Of a DNA stretch of 34,308 nucleotides, positions 1-9,934 are shown piece by piece (positions within the stretch are counted from its first letter, which is position 1; every line of letters begins with the position of its first letter). Below the pieces are notes generated by a model. The model was not told the origin of the DNA. It worked only from the letters and a program-made list of their open reading frames with translations, and made no database searches. The stretch is from Rhodothermales bacterium (GTDB taxonomy: Bacteria; Bacteroidota; Rhodothermia; Rhodothermales; UBA10348), in the NCBI GenBank assembly GCA_024711125.1, contig JANJTM010000040.1, positions 1 to 34,308 on the forward strand, read 5' to 3'. A program made the position numbers and the translations under genes.

Positions 1-41
1 GAGCCGGGGATGCTTGTTCAACACGGTTGAAAGCTAGCCAA

Positions 42-71
42 GTGACTTCCCCCTCCGCGACCCGTATTTTG
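42..71 (+). promoter_or_regulatory. Candidate tyrS promoter (Bacteroidota type)
   Basis: GTG at 42-44 (one mismatch from the TTG box), a 20-nt spacer, then TATTTTG at 65-71, close to the TAnnTTTG element of Bacteroidota. Transcription would be expected to begin five to seven bases after the box, at or next to the tyrS ATG at 77, so the mRNA may be leaderless. The spacing equals that of the small-RNA promoter at 11727-11757. Confidence 0.5.
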
Positions 72-76
72 AGGGG

Positions 77-1372
77 ATGACGGCGTCCCCGACCTCCCTG
101 CACGACGAACTCCGCTGGCGCGGCCTGCTCCACCAAGAGACCGAGGGTTGCGAAGCCTTCCTCGCGAAGGCACCGGTGACGGGCTACTGCGGCTTCGACC
201 CCACGGCCGAGAGCCTGCACGTGGGCAACCTGGTCTCGCTGATGGGCCTGGTGCGCTTGGCGCGCGCCGGGCATCGCGCGGTGGCCCTGGTCGGCGGCGG
301 CACGGCGATGATCGGCGATCCCTCGGGCAAGAGCGAGGAGCGCCCGATGCGCTCGGCCGAGGAGATCGCCGCCAACGCCGAGCTGATCTGGCAGCAGATC
401 CAGCGCGTGGCGCAGAACGCGCTGGGGGCCGACGCGCTCTCGCGCTTCGCCGTGCGCAACAACGCCGAGTGGCTGGGCGGCATCGCGCTGATCGAGTTCC
501 TGCGCGACACCGGCAAGCACTTCACGGTGAACTACATGCTCGCCAAGGAGTCCGTGAAGCGCCGCATCGCGTCGGAGGACGGCATCTCGTACACCGAGTT
601 CACGTACATGATGCTGCAGGCCTACGACTTCCTCGTGCTGCACGACCGGTTCGGCTGCACGCTGCAGATGGGCGGAAGCGACCAGTGGGGCAACATCCTC
701 GCGGGCGCCGACCTGATCCGCCGGGTGAACGGCGGCAAGGCGCACGGGCTCGTGTTTCCGCTCGTCACGAACGCGGCCGGCACCAAGTTCGGAAAGACGG
801 AATCGGGCACGGTATGGCTCGACCCGGCCCGCACGTCGCCCTTCCGATTCTACCAGTTCTGGCTCAACACGGACGACCGGGACGTCGTGCCGTACCTGAA
901 GTACTTCACGTGGCTCGGGCGCCCGGAGATCGAGGCGTTGGAAACGGCCGTCGCCGAGCGTCCCGAACGACGCGAGGCCCAGAAGGTACTGGCGCAGGAG
1001 GTCACGCGGCTGGTCCACGGTCCGGCGGAACTCGCTCGCGCCGAGCGGGCCTCGGAGGTGCTGTTCGGCGGCTCTCTGGACGGCGTTTCGGTGGACGACC
1101 TGCTCGGCGTCTTCGAGGACGTACCGTCGACCGACGTCGAGCGCGTCCGGCTCGAGGACGGCGGCCTCCTGCTGCCCGACCTGCTGGTCGAAACGGGCAT
1201 CGCGACGTCGAAGGGAGAGGCCCGGCGCCTGGTGCGGGCGGGCGGCGTGAACGTCAACAATCGCCGAGCGTCCGACGAAAACGCGCCGATCACTCCAGGG
1301 GACTGCATCGAAGGTCGCCTCATCGTCCTTCGCAAGGGGCAGAAGCACTACCATCTCGTCCAGGTCCGCTGA
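77..1372 (+). CDS. tyrS: Tyrosyl-tRNA synthetase
   Basis: Cytoplasmic class I aminoacyl-tRNA synthetase that charges tRNA-Tyr with tyrosine using ATP. The 431 residues have the usual length and order: a Rossmann catalytic domain with HVGN (the HIGH motif) at 48-51, the tyrosine-site segment GGSDQWGN at 199-206, the KMSKS-equivalent KFGKT at 237-241, then an anticodon-binding helical part and a C-terminal S4 RNA-binding domain from about 368 to the end. The KFGKT form places it in the bacterial TyrS subfamily rather than the TyrZ-like one. The ATG at 77 is the first in-frame start after the candidate -7 box and leaves almost no leader. The next gene starts 15 bases after the stop, so the two are probably co-transcribed. 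Confidence 0.97.
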   Translation: MTASPTSLHDELRWRGLLHQETEGCEAFLAKAPVTGYCGFDPTAESLHVGNLVSLMGLVRLARAGHRAVALVGGGTAMIGDPSGKSEERPMRSAEEIAANAELIWQQIQRVAQNALGADALSRFAVRNNAEWLGGIALIEFLRDTGKHFTVNYMLAKESVKRRIASEDGISYTEFTYMMLQAYDFLVLHDRFGCTLQMGGSDQWGNILAGADLIRRVNGGKAHGLVFPLVTNAAGTKFGKTESGTVWLDPARTSPFRFYQFWLNTDDRDVVPYLKYFTWLGRPEIEALETAVAERPERREAQKVLAQEVTRLVHGPAELARAERASEVLFGGSLDGVSVDDLLGVFEDVPSTDVERVRLEDGGLLLPDLLVETGIATSKGEARRLVRAGGVNVNNRRASDENAPITPGDCIEGRLIVLRKGQKHYHLVQVR

Positions 1373-1387
1373 TCCCGGAGCCCGCCC

Positions 1388-2299
1388 ATGATCATCGTCA
1401 TGCTTCCCGATGCCGCCGAGGCCCAGGTGCAGTCGGTGATCGAACGGCTGAACGGCCACGGTTTCGACGTGCACCGCTCCAGCGGCCAGCGGCATACGGT
1501 GCTGGGCGCGATCGGAACCAAGCCCGCGTTCGACCACCTCGAGATCGCCGTCCTGCCCGGCGTGGAAGCGGTCTTCCGCGTGACGCCCGCGGCGTCGAAG
1601 CCGGGCGTGCCCGAGGCGAAGTTCGGCTCCGGATCGATCGGAGGCGGCCGGACGGCGGTCTGGGCGACCCTGCGGGATCCGTCGCCGGCAGAAGTGGAGC
1701 GGCTGCTCGGGTCGCAGCGCCGGGTTTCGGGCATCGTCTATGAGGCGGGGCGCCGTTTCGACGACGGTCGCGTGCGGGAGGCGGCCTGCGCGGCCCGCTC
1801 GATGGGCCGCGGGTTGGCGCTCGCGCCCTTCGAGACGATCGCGCAGCCGGTCGCGGACATCGATGCCGTCATCCTTCCGAGCCTGCAGGCGAACCACCCG
1901 GACCGTATCGCACCCGTGGCCGACGCCGGCGGACTCGTCGTCCTCCGGCCTCCGCTCGCCTTCGGGCGCTGGTCCGAGGCGATCGAGACGGTGCGGTCAC
2001 GGGGAGCCGAAGCCGCGCTGCTCGTGCGCCCCTCCCGTTTCGGCGACTCCTTCGATCCGGGAGACGTGGTTCACGCGAAGACGAACTTCGGCGTGCCGGT
2101 CCTGCTCGACGCGGCTCGGAAGGGGGGGAGCTGGAACCCGTCGATTCCTGGCGCGATCGCGACCGGGGCGTGCGGCGTCGTGCTGCAGGGCGAATCCGCC
2201 GTTTGGGCGGATCCCGACCGTGCCTCCGGCCTGGCCGAGCTTGCCGCGGTGGCGTCGGCCGCCGGGCGGCCACTGGCGAGCGCGCCGGGAGGAGCCTGA
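1388..2299 (+). CDS. DAHP synthase-like protein lacking catalytic residues
   Basis: 303 residues. The first ~70 are a clear ferredoxin-like regulatory domain of type I-beta DAHP synthases (MIIVM start, VIERLNGHGFDVH, then HTVLGAIG). The rest can be laid along the DAHP synthase TIM barrel by eye, but the active-site segments are gone. The family GPC(A/S)VE cysteine region reads WATLRDPS, PRTSPYSFQG is absent, QIGARN reads ILPSLQ, LLKRG reads VLRPPL, CERG reads LVRPS, VDPSH reads LLDAAR and the EVH metal-ligand region reads LQGE. The phosphoenolpyruvate and metal ligands are therefore missing. The reading frame is intact with uniform codon use, so it is not an obvious pseudogene. Known: intact homologues catalyse the first shikimate-pathway step and the N-terminal domain binds aromatic amino acids for feedback. 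Inferred: a non-catalytic, possibly ligand-sensing relative. Its place behind tyrS makes a tyrosine link conceivable but unproven. Sure of the family, unsure of the role. Confidence 0.8.
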   Translation: MIIVMLPDAAEAQVQSVIERLNGHGFDVHRSSGQRHTVLGAIGTKPAFDHLEIAVLPGVEAVFRVTPAASKPGVPEAKFGSGSIGGGRTAVWATLRDPSPAEVERLLGSQRRVSGIVYEAGRRFDDGRVREAACAARSMGRGLALAPFETIAQPVADIDAVILPSLQANHPDRIAPVADAGGLVVLRPPLAFGRWSEAIETVRSRGAEAALLVRPSRFGDSFDPGDVVHAKTNFGVPVLLDAARKGGSWNPSIPGAIATGACGVVLQGESAVWADPDRASGLAELAAVASAAGRPLASAPGGA

Positions 2300-2413
2300 C
2301 CGGGCCCCGGGTTGACCTTTCGCCCCCGTGGCCGATCCTCCCTATCCAGACACGGACCGACCCGGCGCGACGCGACCGCTTCGGGACGAAACCTGATTCA
2401 GCCCCCAACGACC

Positions 2414-4252
<1,839 letters not shown>

Positions 4253-4633
4253 TCAGGGGGCGAGGATCGACGCCACGCTGGGCTTGAGCACGGCCACCTG
4301 TCGGCGGTAGGCGTCCTCGACCACTTCGAGGTCGAAGGCGGCGTAGAAATCGGCGGGGATGGCGTAGCTGCGGCCGCTGTCGAAGACCAGGTACGGACGC
4401 TTGCCACGGATCCACCACCCGTTCGGTTCAATGGCGTAGGCAGCCTGGACCGCCACGGCGAGCGCCTGCTGGTCCGACATGCCCGGGGCGCGGTATTCCT
4501 CCACGTGTACCGGCACGCTGCGTGTCGCGATGCCGTCGATGACCCAGAACACCGAAGCGCACGTGAGCAGCCAGACGAGCACGGCGCGGAAGGAGGAGGT
4601 CGTCCTGAAGTGATACCGGGTCGAGAACAGCAT
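4253..4633 (-). CDS. Unrecognised small single-pass membrane protein
   Basis: 126 residues, not recognised. The N-terminus is basic (about 1-16) and is followed by one hydrophobic helix at roughly 17-34 (AVLVWLLTCASVFWVIDGI). The remaining ~90 residues are soluble and acidic to neutral, with aromatic patches (NGWWIRGKRPYLVF, YAIPADFYAAFDLEVVEDAY) that look like a small alpha/beta domain exposed outside the membrane. The stop codon abuts the glmS stop, so the two genes converge with no space for a long terminator. Amino-acid composition is that of a real protein, unlike the arginine-rich overlapping frames. The start ATG at 4633 is the first in frame before the hydrophobic segment. No function is proposed. 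Confidence 0.7.
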   Translation of the reverse strand: MLFSTRYHFRTTSSFRAVLVWLLTCASVFWVIDGIATRSVPVHVEEYRAPGMSDQQALAVAVQAAYAIEPNGWWIRGKRPYLVFDSGRSYAIPADFYAAFDLEVVEDAYRRQVAVLKPSVASILAP

Positions 4634-4814
4634 GGCCGGAGCAGGGTGGGATCGGGACCGATGCCTGCCTGCTCACAAAGCGTGCCATGATCGACGAAGC
4701 CCCGGATGCCCGTGAAACGGGCGCTCGCGGGGCAGCGACGCTTCGAAGTGAGACTCAGCGCGAAACGAACCCCCTGCCGCGGCCCGCGTTCATGGACGTC
4801 CTTCACCGACCGAC

Positions 4815-5891
4815 ATGATTGCCGACAAGGTCATCCAGGGAATCCTGGACCGTTTTGCCGAAGTGAACCGCCTGATGTCGACCCCGGAAATCGCGGTCGA
4901 CGTGCGGCGATTGACCGAGCTGGGACGCGAGCACGCCTCGCTGCGTTCGGTCGTCGGGGCCATCGAGGCGTGGCGTCGGCTGGTCAGCGAGCGTGCCGAC
5001 CTGGAGGAACTCGTCGCGACGGAGGAGGACGGCGACCTCGTGCGCCTGGCACGCTCTGAACTCGCCGACATCGAGGCCCGGCTTCCCGCCGAGGAGGAGG
5101 CGCTGCGCCTGAAGCTGCTTCCGCGCAACCCCGAGGATCGGAAGGACGCGATCGTGGAGATCCGCGCGGGTACGGGGGGAGACGAGGCCTGTCTCTTCGC
5201 CGGGGACCTGTACCGTCTGTACTCCCGCTTCGCGGAGACGAAGGGCTGGAAAGTGGAGCTGATCGACGTGTCGGACGGTCCGCAGGGCGGGTACAAGGAA
5301 ATCGTGTTCAGCGTATCCGGAGAGGATGCGTTCGGCACGATGAAGTACGAGAGCGGCGTGCACCGGGTGCAGCGCGTTCCGGCCACCGAGGCCAGCGGCC
5401 GCATCCATACGTCGGCCGCCACCGTGGCCGTGCTGCCCGAAGCCGAGGAAGTGGACGTGGCCATCCATCCCAACGATCTGAAGATCGACGTCTACCGGTC
5501 ATCCGGACCGGGCGGGCAGAGCGTGAACACGACGGATTCGGCGGTGCGCATCACGCACCTTCCGACCGGCCTCGTGGTTACGTGCCAGGACGAGAAGAGC
5601 CAGCTCAAGAACAAGGACAAGGCGCTTCGCGTGCTGCGGGCCCGCCTGTACGAACTCGAACTGGAGAAGCGGGAATCGGAGAGGTCCGAAGCACGCCGGA
5701 GCATGGTATCGACGGGCGACCGGTCGGCCAAGATCCGCACGTACAACTGGCCGCAGGGGCGCGTCACCGATCACCGTCTCGAGGGCGACGACAAGAACCA
5801 CCCTCTCGAGCGCGTGGTGGACGGAGAGCTCGACGCGATCATCAACGCCCTGCGGACGGCCGAGAACGCCGACCGGCTGGCCAGGCTCTGA
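4815..5891 (+). CDS. prfA: Peptide chain release factor 1
   Basis: Terminates translation at UAA and UAG by entering the ribosomal A site and triggering peptidyl-tRNA hydrolysis. The 358 residues match the family length. The anticodon-mimicking tripeptide is PAT at 189-191 ([14 protein letters not shown]), which marks RF1; RF2 would carry SPF. The catalytic GGQ is at 233-235 within [16 protein letters not shown], and the glutamine is the usual methylation target. The C-terminal [11 protein letters not shown] segment is also typical. The upstream 181 bp separates it from the divergent small gene; I see no clear promoter there. Confidence 0.97.
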   Translation: MIADKVIQGILDRFAEVNRLMSTPEIAVDVRRLTELGREHASLRSVVGAIEAWRRLVSERADLEELVATEEDGDLVRLARSELADIEARLPAEEEALRLKLLPRNPEDRKDAIVEIRAGTGGDEACLFAGDLYRLYSRFAETKGWKVELIDVSDGPQGGYKEIVFSVSGEDAFGTMKYESGVHRVQRVPATEASGRIHTSAATVAVLPEAEEVDVAIHPNDLKIDVYRSSGPGGQSVNTTDSAVRITHLPTGLVVTCQDEKSQLKNKDKALRVLRARLYELELEKRESERSEARRSMVSTGDRSAKIRTYNWPQGRVTDHRLEGDDKNHPLERVVDGELDAIINALRTAENADRLARL

Positions 5892-5963
5892 CGCCCGGTC
5901 GCCCTCGACCGGGTCGTCCGGTCATCCCGCAAACGTGCAATTCGCGCGAAGAGAATCGGTTGT

Positions 5964-5995
5964 TTGGAGCGGGAGGCTTCGGGCGCGTATTTTTA
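5964..5995 (+). promoter_or_regulatory. Promoter of the rpsF-rpsR-rplI operon
   Basis: TTG at 5964-5966, a 21-nt spacer, then TATTTTTA at 5988-5995. This matches the Bacteroidota -33/-7 pattern TTG-N19..23-TAnnTTTG except for the last base. It lies in an unusually AT-rich patch of an otherwise GC-rich intergenic region, about 75 bases before rpsF, and predicts a start near 6002 and a ~68-nt leader. Confidence 0.65.
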
Positions 5996-6017
5996 CAGGC
6001 TCGCAAAAATCCCTGCT

Positions 6018-6036
6018 CCACGCGAATCCGTCGTGG
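6018..6036 (+). promoter_or_regulatory. Leader hairpin before rpsF, possible S6:S18 autoregulatory element
   Basis: CCACG (6018-6022) pairs perfectly with CGTGG (6032-6036) across a 9-nt loop that contains CCG (6028-6030). Known: many bacteria autoregulate rpsF-rpsR with the S6:S18 complex binding a hairpin that exposes a CCG-containing stretch. Only this resemblance and the position in the leader support the call. Confidence 0.25.
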
Positions 6037-6069
6037 GGCGCACACCATTCCCGATCCAGGGGGAGCGCG

Positions 6070-6444
6070 ATGGGCATAGAAAAGCATATGTACGAGTTGA
6101 CCTATATCGTCAACTCGGTCCTCAGCGAAGAGCAGATCAAGGACGTCGTCCAGAAGGTCACCCAGTACATCGCCGAGGGCGGCGGGGAGATCGTCGAGGT
6201 CGACGAATGGGGCAGTCGCCGGCTGGCCTACCCGCTGCAGAAGAAGCGCAACGGGTACTACGTGAACATGTTCTTCCGCGCACCGGGCAACTACATCGCC
6301 CGGATCGAGCGTACGCTCGAAATCGACGACAACATCCTGCGGTACCTGACGCTTCGCATGGACGCCAAGATGGAGCGCGCGTTCAAGGACGGCAAGAAGC
6401 GCACGGTGCTGCCCCCGCTGCCCGTCAACCGCGACAACGACTGA
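6070..6444 (+). CDS. rpsF: 30S ribosomal protein S6
   Basis: Binds 16S rRNA as a heterodimer with S18 in the platform of the small subunit. The family core is clear: MYELTYIV at residues 7-14, the central segment [26 protein letters not shown], and a C-terminal basic tail KDGKKR. The ATG at 6070 is preceded by a strong purine-rich site (GGGGGAG at 6059-6065) and gives 124 residues. An internal ATG at 6088 would begin exactly at the conserved MYELTYIV but has no such site. First gene of a three-gene ribosomal operon, 26 bp before rpsR. Confidence 0.95.
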   Translation: MGIEKHMYELTYIVNSVLSEEQIKDVVQKVTQYIAEGGGEIVEVDEWGSRRLAYPLQKKRNGYYVNMFFRAPGNYIARIERTLEIDDNILRYLTLRMDAKMERAFKDGKKRTVLPPLPVNRDND

Positions 6445-6470
6445 CCATCGACGAAACCAGGAGAAACGCC

Positions 6471-6677
6471 ATGTCTACCGAAGAGAAGTTCGTGGAGCCT
6501 GAGTACGTCGATTACAAGGACGTCGAGCTCCTCAAGCGCTACCTGAACGAGCAGGGCAAGCTGCTGCCGCGCCGCATTTCCGGCTGCTCGGCCCGCTTCC
6601 AGCGCCAGCTGACGACCGCCGTCAAGCGGGCCCGTCACCTCGCGCTGATCCCGTTCGTCGCCGACGCGGTGCGCTGA
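6471..6677 (+). CDS. rpsR: 30S ribosomal protein S18
   Basis: 68 residues. Partner of S6 in the 30S platform. The diagnostic stretch [20 protein letters not shown], followed by ARHLALIPF, matches the family pattern RRxTGxxAKxQRxLxxAIKRARxLALLPF. Translation start at 6471 is set by AGGAGA at 6459-6464. The N-terminal ~25 residues are acidic ([21 protein letters not shown]). It sits between rpsF and rplI, the usual bacterial order. Confidence 0.95.
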   Translation: MSTEEKFVEPEYVDYKDVELLKRYLNEQGKLLPRRISGCSARFQRQLTTAVKRARHLALIPFVADAVR

Positions 6678-6726
6678 TCCGCGACCGCCCCAAAGCCGGC
6701 TCACGCCGGCGTCGCCACACACCATC

Positions 6727-7236
6727 ATGAAAGTCATTCTGCTCCAGGAAGTCGAGAAGCTCGGCGCCGAAGGGTCCGTGGTCACGGTGAAGGACGGGTT
6801 CGGTCGCAACTACCTCATCCCGCGCGGCCTCGCCAAGGTCGCGACCGTCGGCGCCGTCAAGGCGTGGCAGGAGGAGCGTCGCCAGGCCGGCCGCAAGATC
6901 GCGCAGCGCAAGGACGACGCGCAGCGGCTCGCCGCCGATCTCGCCTCGATCGAACTCGTCGTGCTCGCCAAGGTCGGCGAGGAGAACCGGATTTTCGGAA
7001 CGATCACCGTTCCGCAGATCGTGGACGCGTTGGCCCACAAGGGCGTCACGGTCGACCGCAAGAAGGTCGAGATCCACGAGGAAGTCCGTCATCTCGGCGT
7101 CTACAGCGCGTTCGTCAAGCTGCACCCGGAAGTCACCGCCGAGGTGAAGTTCCGCGTCGAGGGTGAAGGGATCGTGCGCCAGGCAGAGCCGGCAGCCGAG
7201 GCCGACGCCGCCTCGACCGACGAGGACGAAGCCTGA
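6727..7236 (+). CDS. rplI: 50S ribosomal protein L9
   Basis: 169 residues. Two-domain L9: the N-terminal rRNA-binding domain carries MKVILLQEVEKLGAEGSVV and the signature GFGRNYLIPRGLA. A long connecting helix follows (about 41-75), then the C-terminal domain (IFGTITVPQIVDAL to VEGEG). A ~20-residue acidic, alanine-rich tail (about 150-169) extends past the usual ~150-residue end; it is probably disordered and could be lineage-specific. Last gene of the rpsF operon, followed 28 bp later by a perfect hairpin terminator. Confidence 0.95.
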   Translation: MKVILLQEVEKLGAEGSVVTVKDGFGRNYLIPRGLAKVATVGAVKAWQEERRQAGRKIAQRKDDAQRLAADLASIELVVLAKVGEENRIFGTITVPQIVDALAHKGVTVDRKKVEIHEEVRHLGVYSAFVKLHPEVTAEVKFRVEGEGIVRQAEPAAEADAASTDEDEA

Positions 7237-7263
7237 TCAGGGATTCCCGGGCACAAAGCGTCG

Positions 7264-7303
7264 AGGGTCCTCGTTAGCTTCGGCCGACGAGGACCCTTTC
7301 GAT
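7264..7303 (+). terminator. Rho-independent terminator of the rpsF operon
   Basis: GGGTCCTCG at 7265-7273 pairs with CGAGGACCC at 7288-7296, extended by A7264-T7297 and T7274-A7287. This gives an 11-bp stem followed by TTTCGATTTT. It sits between rplI and the dsbD-like gene. Confidence 0.8.
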
Positions 7304-7332
7304 TTTCCGTCGCGGCTCAGCCGCTCAGGACC

Positions 7333-9366
7333 ATGCGATGTTCGAGGATGTGCGCCCTGCTGGCGATGGTCACCGCGTTGCTGCCTTCGGGCCGCGCGGC
7401 CGCGCAGTTCGAGGCGTTCGACACCATCAAGCCGGCCTCGGAATACGTCTCGTGGACCGCCTCGGCGGCACCGGACTCGGTGGTTCCCGGATCCGTCGTC
7501 CGCATAGTGCTCGAGGCGCGCATCGTGGCGCCGTGGAAGCTCTACGCCCTGGATGAGTCGCTGCCTCCGCTCTCCGGGGGACCGCGCCCGATCGGAGTCA
7601 GCGTGGCCTGGGGCGCTCTTCCGGCGGGGCTGTCGGCCGGGGGGGCGGCGTCGCAGTCGGATCCCGAGATCGGATTCGATCCGAATTTCGAGATGACCCT
7701 CGGATGGTTCCACGAGCAGGCCCGGTTCGCATGGCCGCTCACGGTGGCGCCCGACGCGGCCGAGGGTGAGATGCGGGTCACGGGGGCGGTCCGGTTCCAG
7801 ATCTGCAACGACGAGCGCGGGGTTTGCCTTCCGCCTACTCCCGCGGAATTCTCGGCGGCGTTCGTCGTCGACGCCGATTGTCTCACCGCTGCCGCCGACG
7901 CAGCGGCCGAATGCGAGCCCGAGGAGATCGACGTGGCCGCGCTGCTGGGACCGGGAGCGGCCGATGCCGGGTCCGGAGGCGGCACCCCGGTGGATCCCGC
8001 GGAAGGCTCGGCGGGCTCGGGGCTTTTCGGGTTTCTCCTGCTCGCGCTCGGCGCCGGGCTCGCGACGCTGCTGACCCCCTGCGTCTTCCCGATGATTCCG
8101 CTGACCGTGTCGTACTTCACACGGCACGCGGGGGACCGTCGGGAGGCCGTGCGCATGGCGTCGGCGTTCGGCGGGTCGATCGTGGTCACCTTCACGGCGC
8201 TGGGCATCGTGATGGCCGTCGTGGTCGGAGCGGCCGGAGCCCAGACGATCGCCGCGAATCCGTGGGTGAACCTCTTCATCGCGGCGGTGCTGGTGGTTTT
8301 CGCGCTTTCGCTGCTGGGGCTCTTCGAACTGCGGCTGCCGAGCGCGCTCGTCAACTACGCCAACAGGCAGTCGAACGAACGATCCGGCATGGCGGGGGTC
8401 CTGTTCATGGGCCTCACGCTGACGCTCGTCTCCTTTTCCTGCACGGCGCCGTTCGTGGGCGGGCTGCTGGCGGCCGCGGCCGGGGGAACGTGGGTCTATC
8501 CGCTCGTGGGCATGGTCGTCTTCTCGGCCGCGTTCGCCCTTCCGTTCGTCCTGCTGGCGATGTTTCCCGAGGCGCTGGCCCGCCTGCCCCGGTCCGGGTC
8601 CTGGATGAACGTCCTCAAGGTGGTACTCGGCTTCGTCGAGCTGGCCGCCTCGCTGAAGTTCCTGTCGAACGCCGACCTGGTCTGGGGCTGGGGTCTCGTG
8701 TCGCGTCCGCTCGCGATCGCGCTCACCATCGTGATCTTCGCTGCCGCGGGCTTCTACCTTCTCGGCAAGCTGCGGCTCGCACACGAAGAGGAGACGACCG
8801 CCATCGGAGTGGGGCGACTCATCGCCGGGATCGGATTCCTCGCGACGTCGCTCTACATGGCCCCGGGGTTGTTCGGGGCGCCCCTGAATTCGCTCGACGC
8901 CTTTCTGCCGCCGCGACAGGGAACCGACGTCAGCCTGCTCGGCCCGTTGGGTTCGGCGACGTCATTCCCCGGTGCGGAGGACGAGGCCTGGCACGTGGAC
9001 GACATCGACGGGGCGCTCGCGCAGGCCGTCGAGACGGGTCGCCCCGTCTTCGTGGACTTCACGGGGTACACGTGCACGAACTGTCGCGAGATGGAGGCGA
9101 ACGTGTTTCCGCGTCCTTCGGTGCGGGAGCGGTTCGACCGGGACTTCGTTCTCCTCCGCCTGTACACCGATGGGCTCGAAAAGGGGCCCGATTTTCAGCG
9201 ATACCAGCTCGACCTCACGGGAACGGTCGCTCTTCCGACGTACGCCGTCCTGCACCCGGACGGGCGTACGCTGCTGGGTCGGGCGGTCGGACTGCTGGAC
9301 GAGGACGAATTCGTCCGTTTTCTCGACCGGTCCCTCGGGGGATTCGCGTCCGGCCCCGGCACCTGA
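7333..9366 (+). CDS. dsbD: Thiol:disulfide interchange protein DsbD-like
   Basis: 677 residues, inner-membrane electron carrier that passes reducing power from cytoplasmic thioredoxin to periplasmic thiols. A signal peptide ends near AAAQ (about 24-25). The periplasmic alpha domain follows, with a cysteine pair C158 and C165 (QICNDERGVCLPP), one residue wider apart than in E. coli DsbD. A CcdA-like membrane domain of about eight helices (about 230-520) carries the transport cysteines C250 in LTPCVFP and C370 in SFSCTAPF. The C-terminal thioredoxin-like gamma domain has C581-T-N-C584 (FTGYTCTNCREME). All three redox pairs are present, so the protein should be active. The ATG at 7333 is preceded by AGGA. 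It converges on uspA, with 22 bp between the stops. Confidence 0.93.
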   Translation: MRCSRMCALLAMVTALLPSGRAAAQFEAFDTIKPASEYVSWTASAAPDSVVPGSVVRIVLEARIVAPWKLYALDESLPPLSGGPRPIGVSVAWGALPAGLSAGGAASQSDPEIGFDPNFEMTLGWFHEQARFAWPLTVAPDAAEGEMRVTGAVRFQICNDERGVCLPPTPAEFSAAFVVDADCLTAAADAAAECEPEEIDVAALLGPGAADAGSGGGTPVDPAEGSAGSGLFGFLLLALGAGLATLLTPCVFPMIPLTVSYFTRHAGDRREAVRMASAFGGSIVVTFTALGIVMAVVVGAAGAQTIAANPWVNLFIAAVLVVFALSLLGLFELRLPSALVNYANRQSNERSGMAGVLFMGLTLTLVSFSCTAPFVGGLLAAAAGGTWVYPLVGMVVFSAAFALPFVLLAMFPEALARLPRSGSWMNVLKVVLGFVELAASLKFLSNADLVWGWGLVSRPLAIALTIVIFAAAGFYLLGKLRLAHEEETTAIGVGRLIAGIGFLATSLYMAPGLFGAPLNSLDAFLPPRQGTDVSLLGPLGSATSFPGAEDEAWHVDDIDGALAQAVETGRPVFVDFTGYTCTNCREMEANVFPRPSVRERFDRDFVLLRLYTDGLEKGPDFQRYQLDLTGTVALPTYAVLHPDGRTLLGRAVGLLDEDEFVRFLDRSLGGFASGPGT

Positions 9367-9388
9367 GCCGGGGGGCGGGAGCCCGACG

Positions 9389-9841
9389 TCAGTCGACGAT
9401 CGGGATGACCAGCACCGGGCGGTGCGTGTGGTCCATGACTTCGCGGGAGACGCTTCCGAGCAGGAAGCGTTCGAGCGCGCCGTGACGACGCTTGGCGACC
9501 ACGATCAGGTCGGCATCCAGTTCGTCCGCGTTGTCGAGAATCGTTCGCGCCGGGTCTCCGACCAGGAGCGCGGATCGCACCGGCGAATCGAAGCGATCCC
9601 GGATGAAGCGGTCGAATTCGTGCCGTTCGCCCGCTTCGACCGAAGCCTCGATCGACGGATCGTAGACGGCGTACGCCATGTCCCCGAATCCGGTCATCGG
9701 ATCGATCGGAATGGGTCCCGCAGGGGAGGGCGCGTGGACGTGAAGCACGTACAGCTCGGCATCGAGGCGGCCGGCGAGGGCGGCCGCCTTGCGTGTGACG
9801 GCCTCGGGCTCCGTGCAATCGACCGCTAGGAGGACTCGCAT
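9389..9841 (-). CDS. Universal stress protein UspA family
   Basis: 150 residues, single Usp domain. N-terminal MRVLLAVDCTEPE and beta-strand LYVLHVHAP match the family opening. The C-terminal half has DADLIVVAKRRHGALERFLLGSVSREVMDHTHRPVLVI, aligned with the ATP-binding segment G-x2-G-x9-G-(S/T)-V. The first glycines of that motif are partly replaced (KRRHGA), so nucleotide binding is uncertain. Proteins of this family help survival under stress; no specific substrate can be named. Divergent from the sigma factor gene, with which it may share the AT-rich intergenic palindrome. Confidence 0.9.
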   Translation of the reverse strand: MRVLLAVDCTEPEAVTRKAAALAGRLDAELYVLHVHAPSPAGPIPIDPMTGFGDMAYAVYDPSIEASVEAGERHEFDRFIRDRFDSPVRSALLVGDPARTILDNADELDADLIVVAKRRHGALERFLLGSVSREVMDHTHRPVLVIPIVD

Positions 9842-9894
9842 GGCATCCTGGGATGGGGTTACCGCGGCCGACCGGGTGCGCCCGGCCGTTCGCG

Positions 9895-9904
9895 GAAATA
9901 TTTC
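9895..9904. promoter_or_regulatory. Intergenic palindrome GAAATATTTC
   Basis: A perfect 10-bp palindrome in the 93-bp gap between divergent uspA and the sigma factor gene, and the most AT-rich spot in that gap. It could be an operator or overlapping -7 regions for the two genes. No clear TTG box at the right distance was found on either strand. Confidence 0.35.
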
Positions 9905-9934
9905 GCTTCGTGAGGTTATGCCGCGCCGGGCTCC

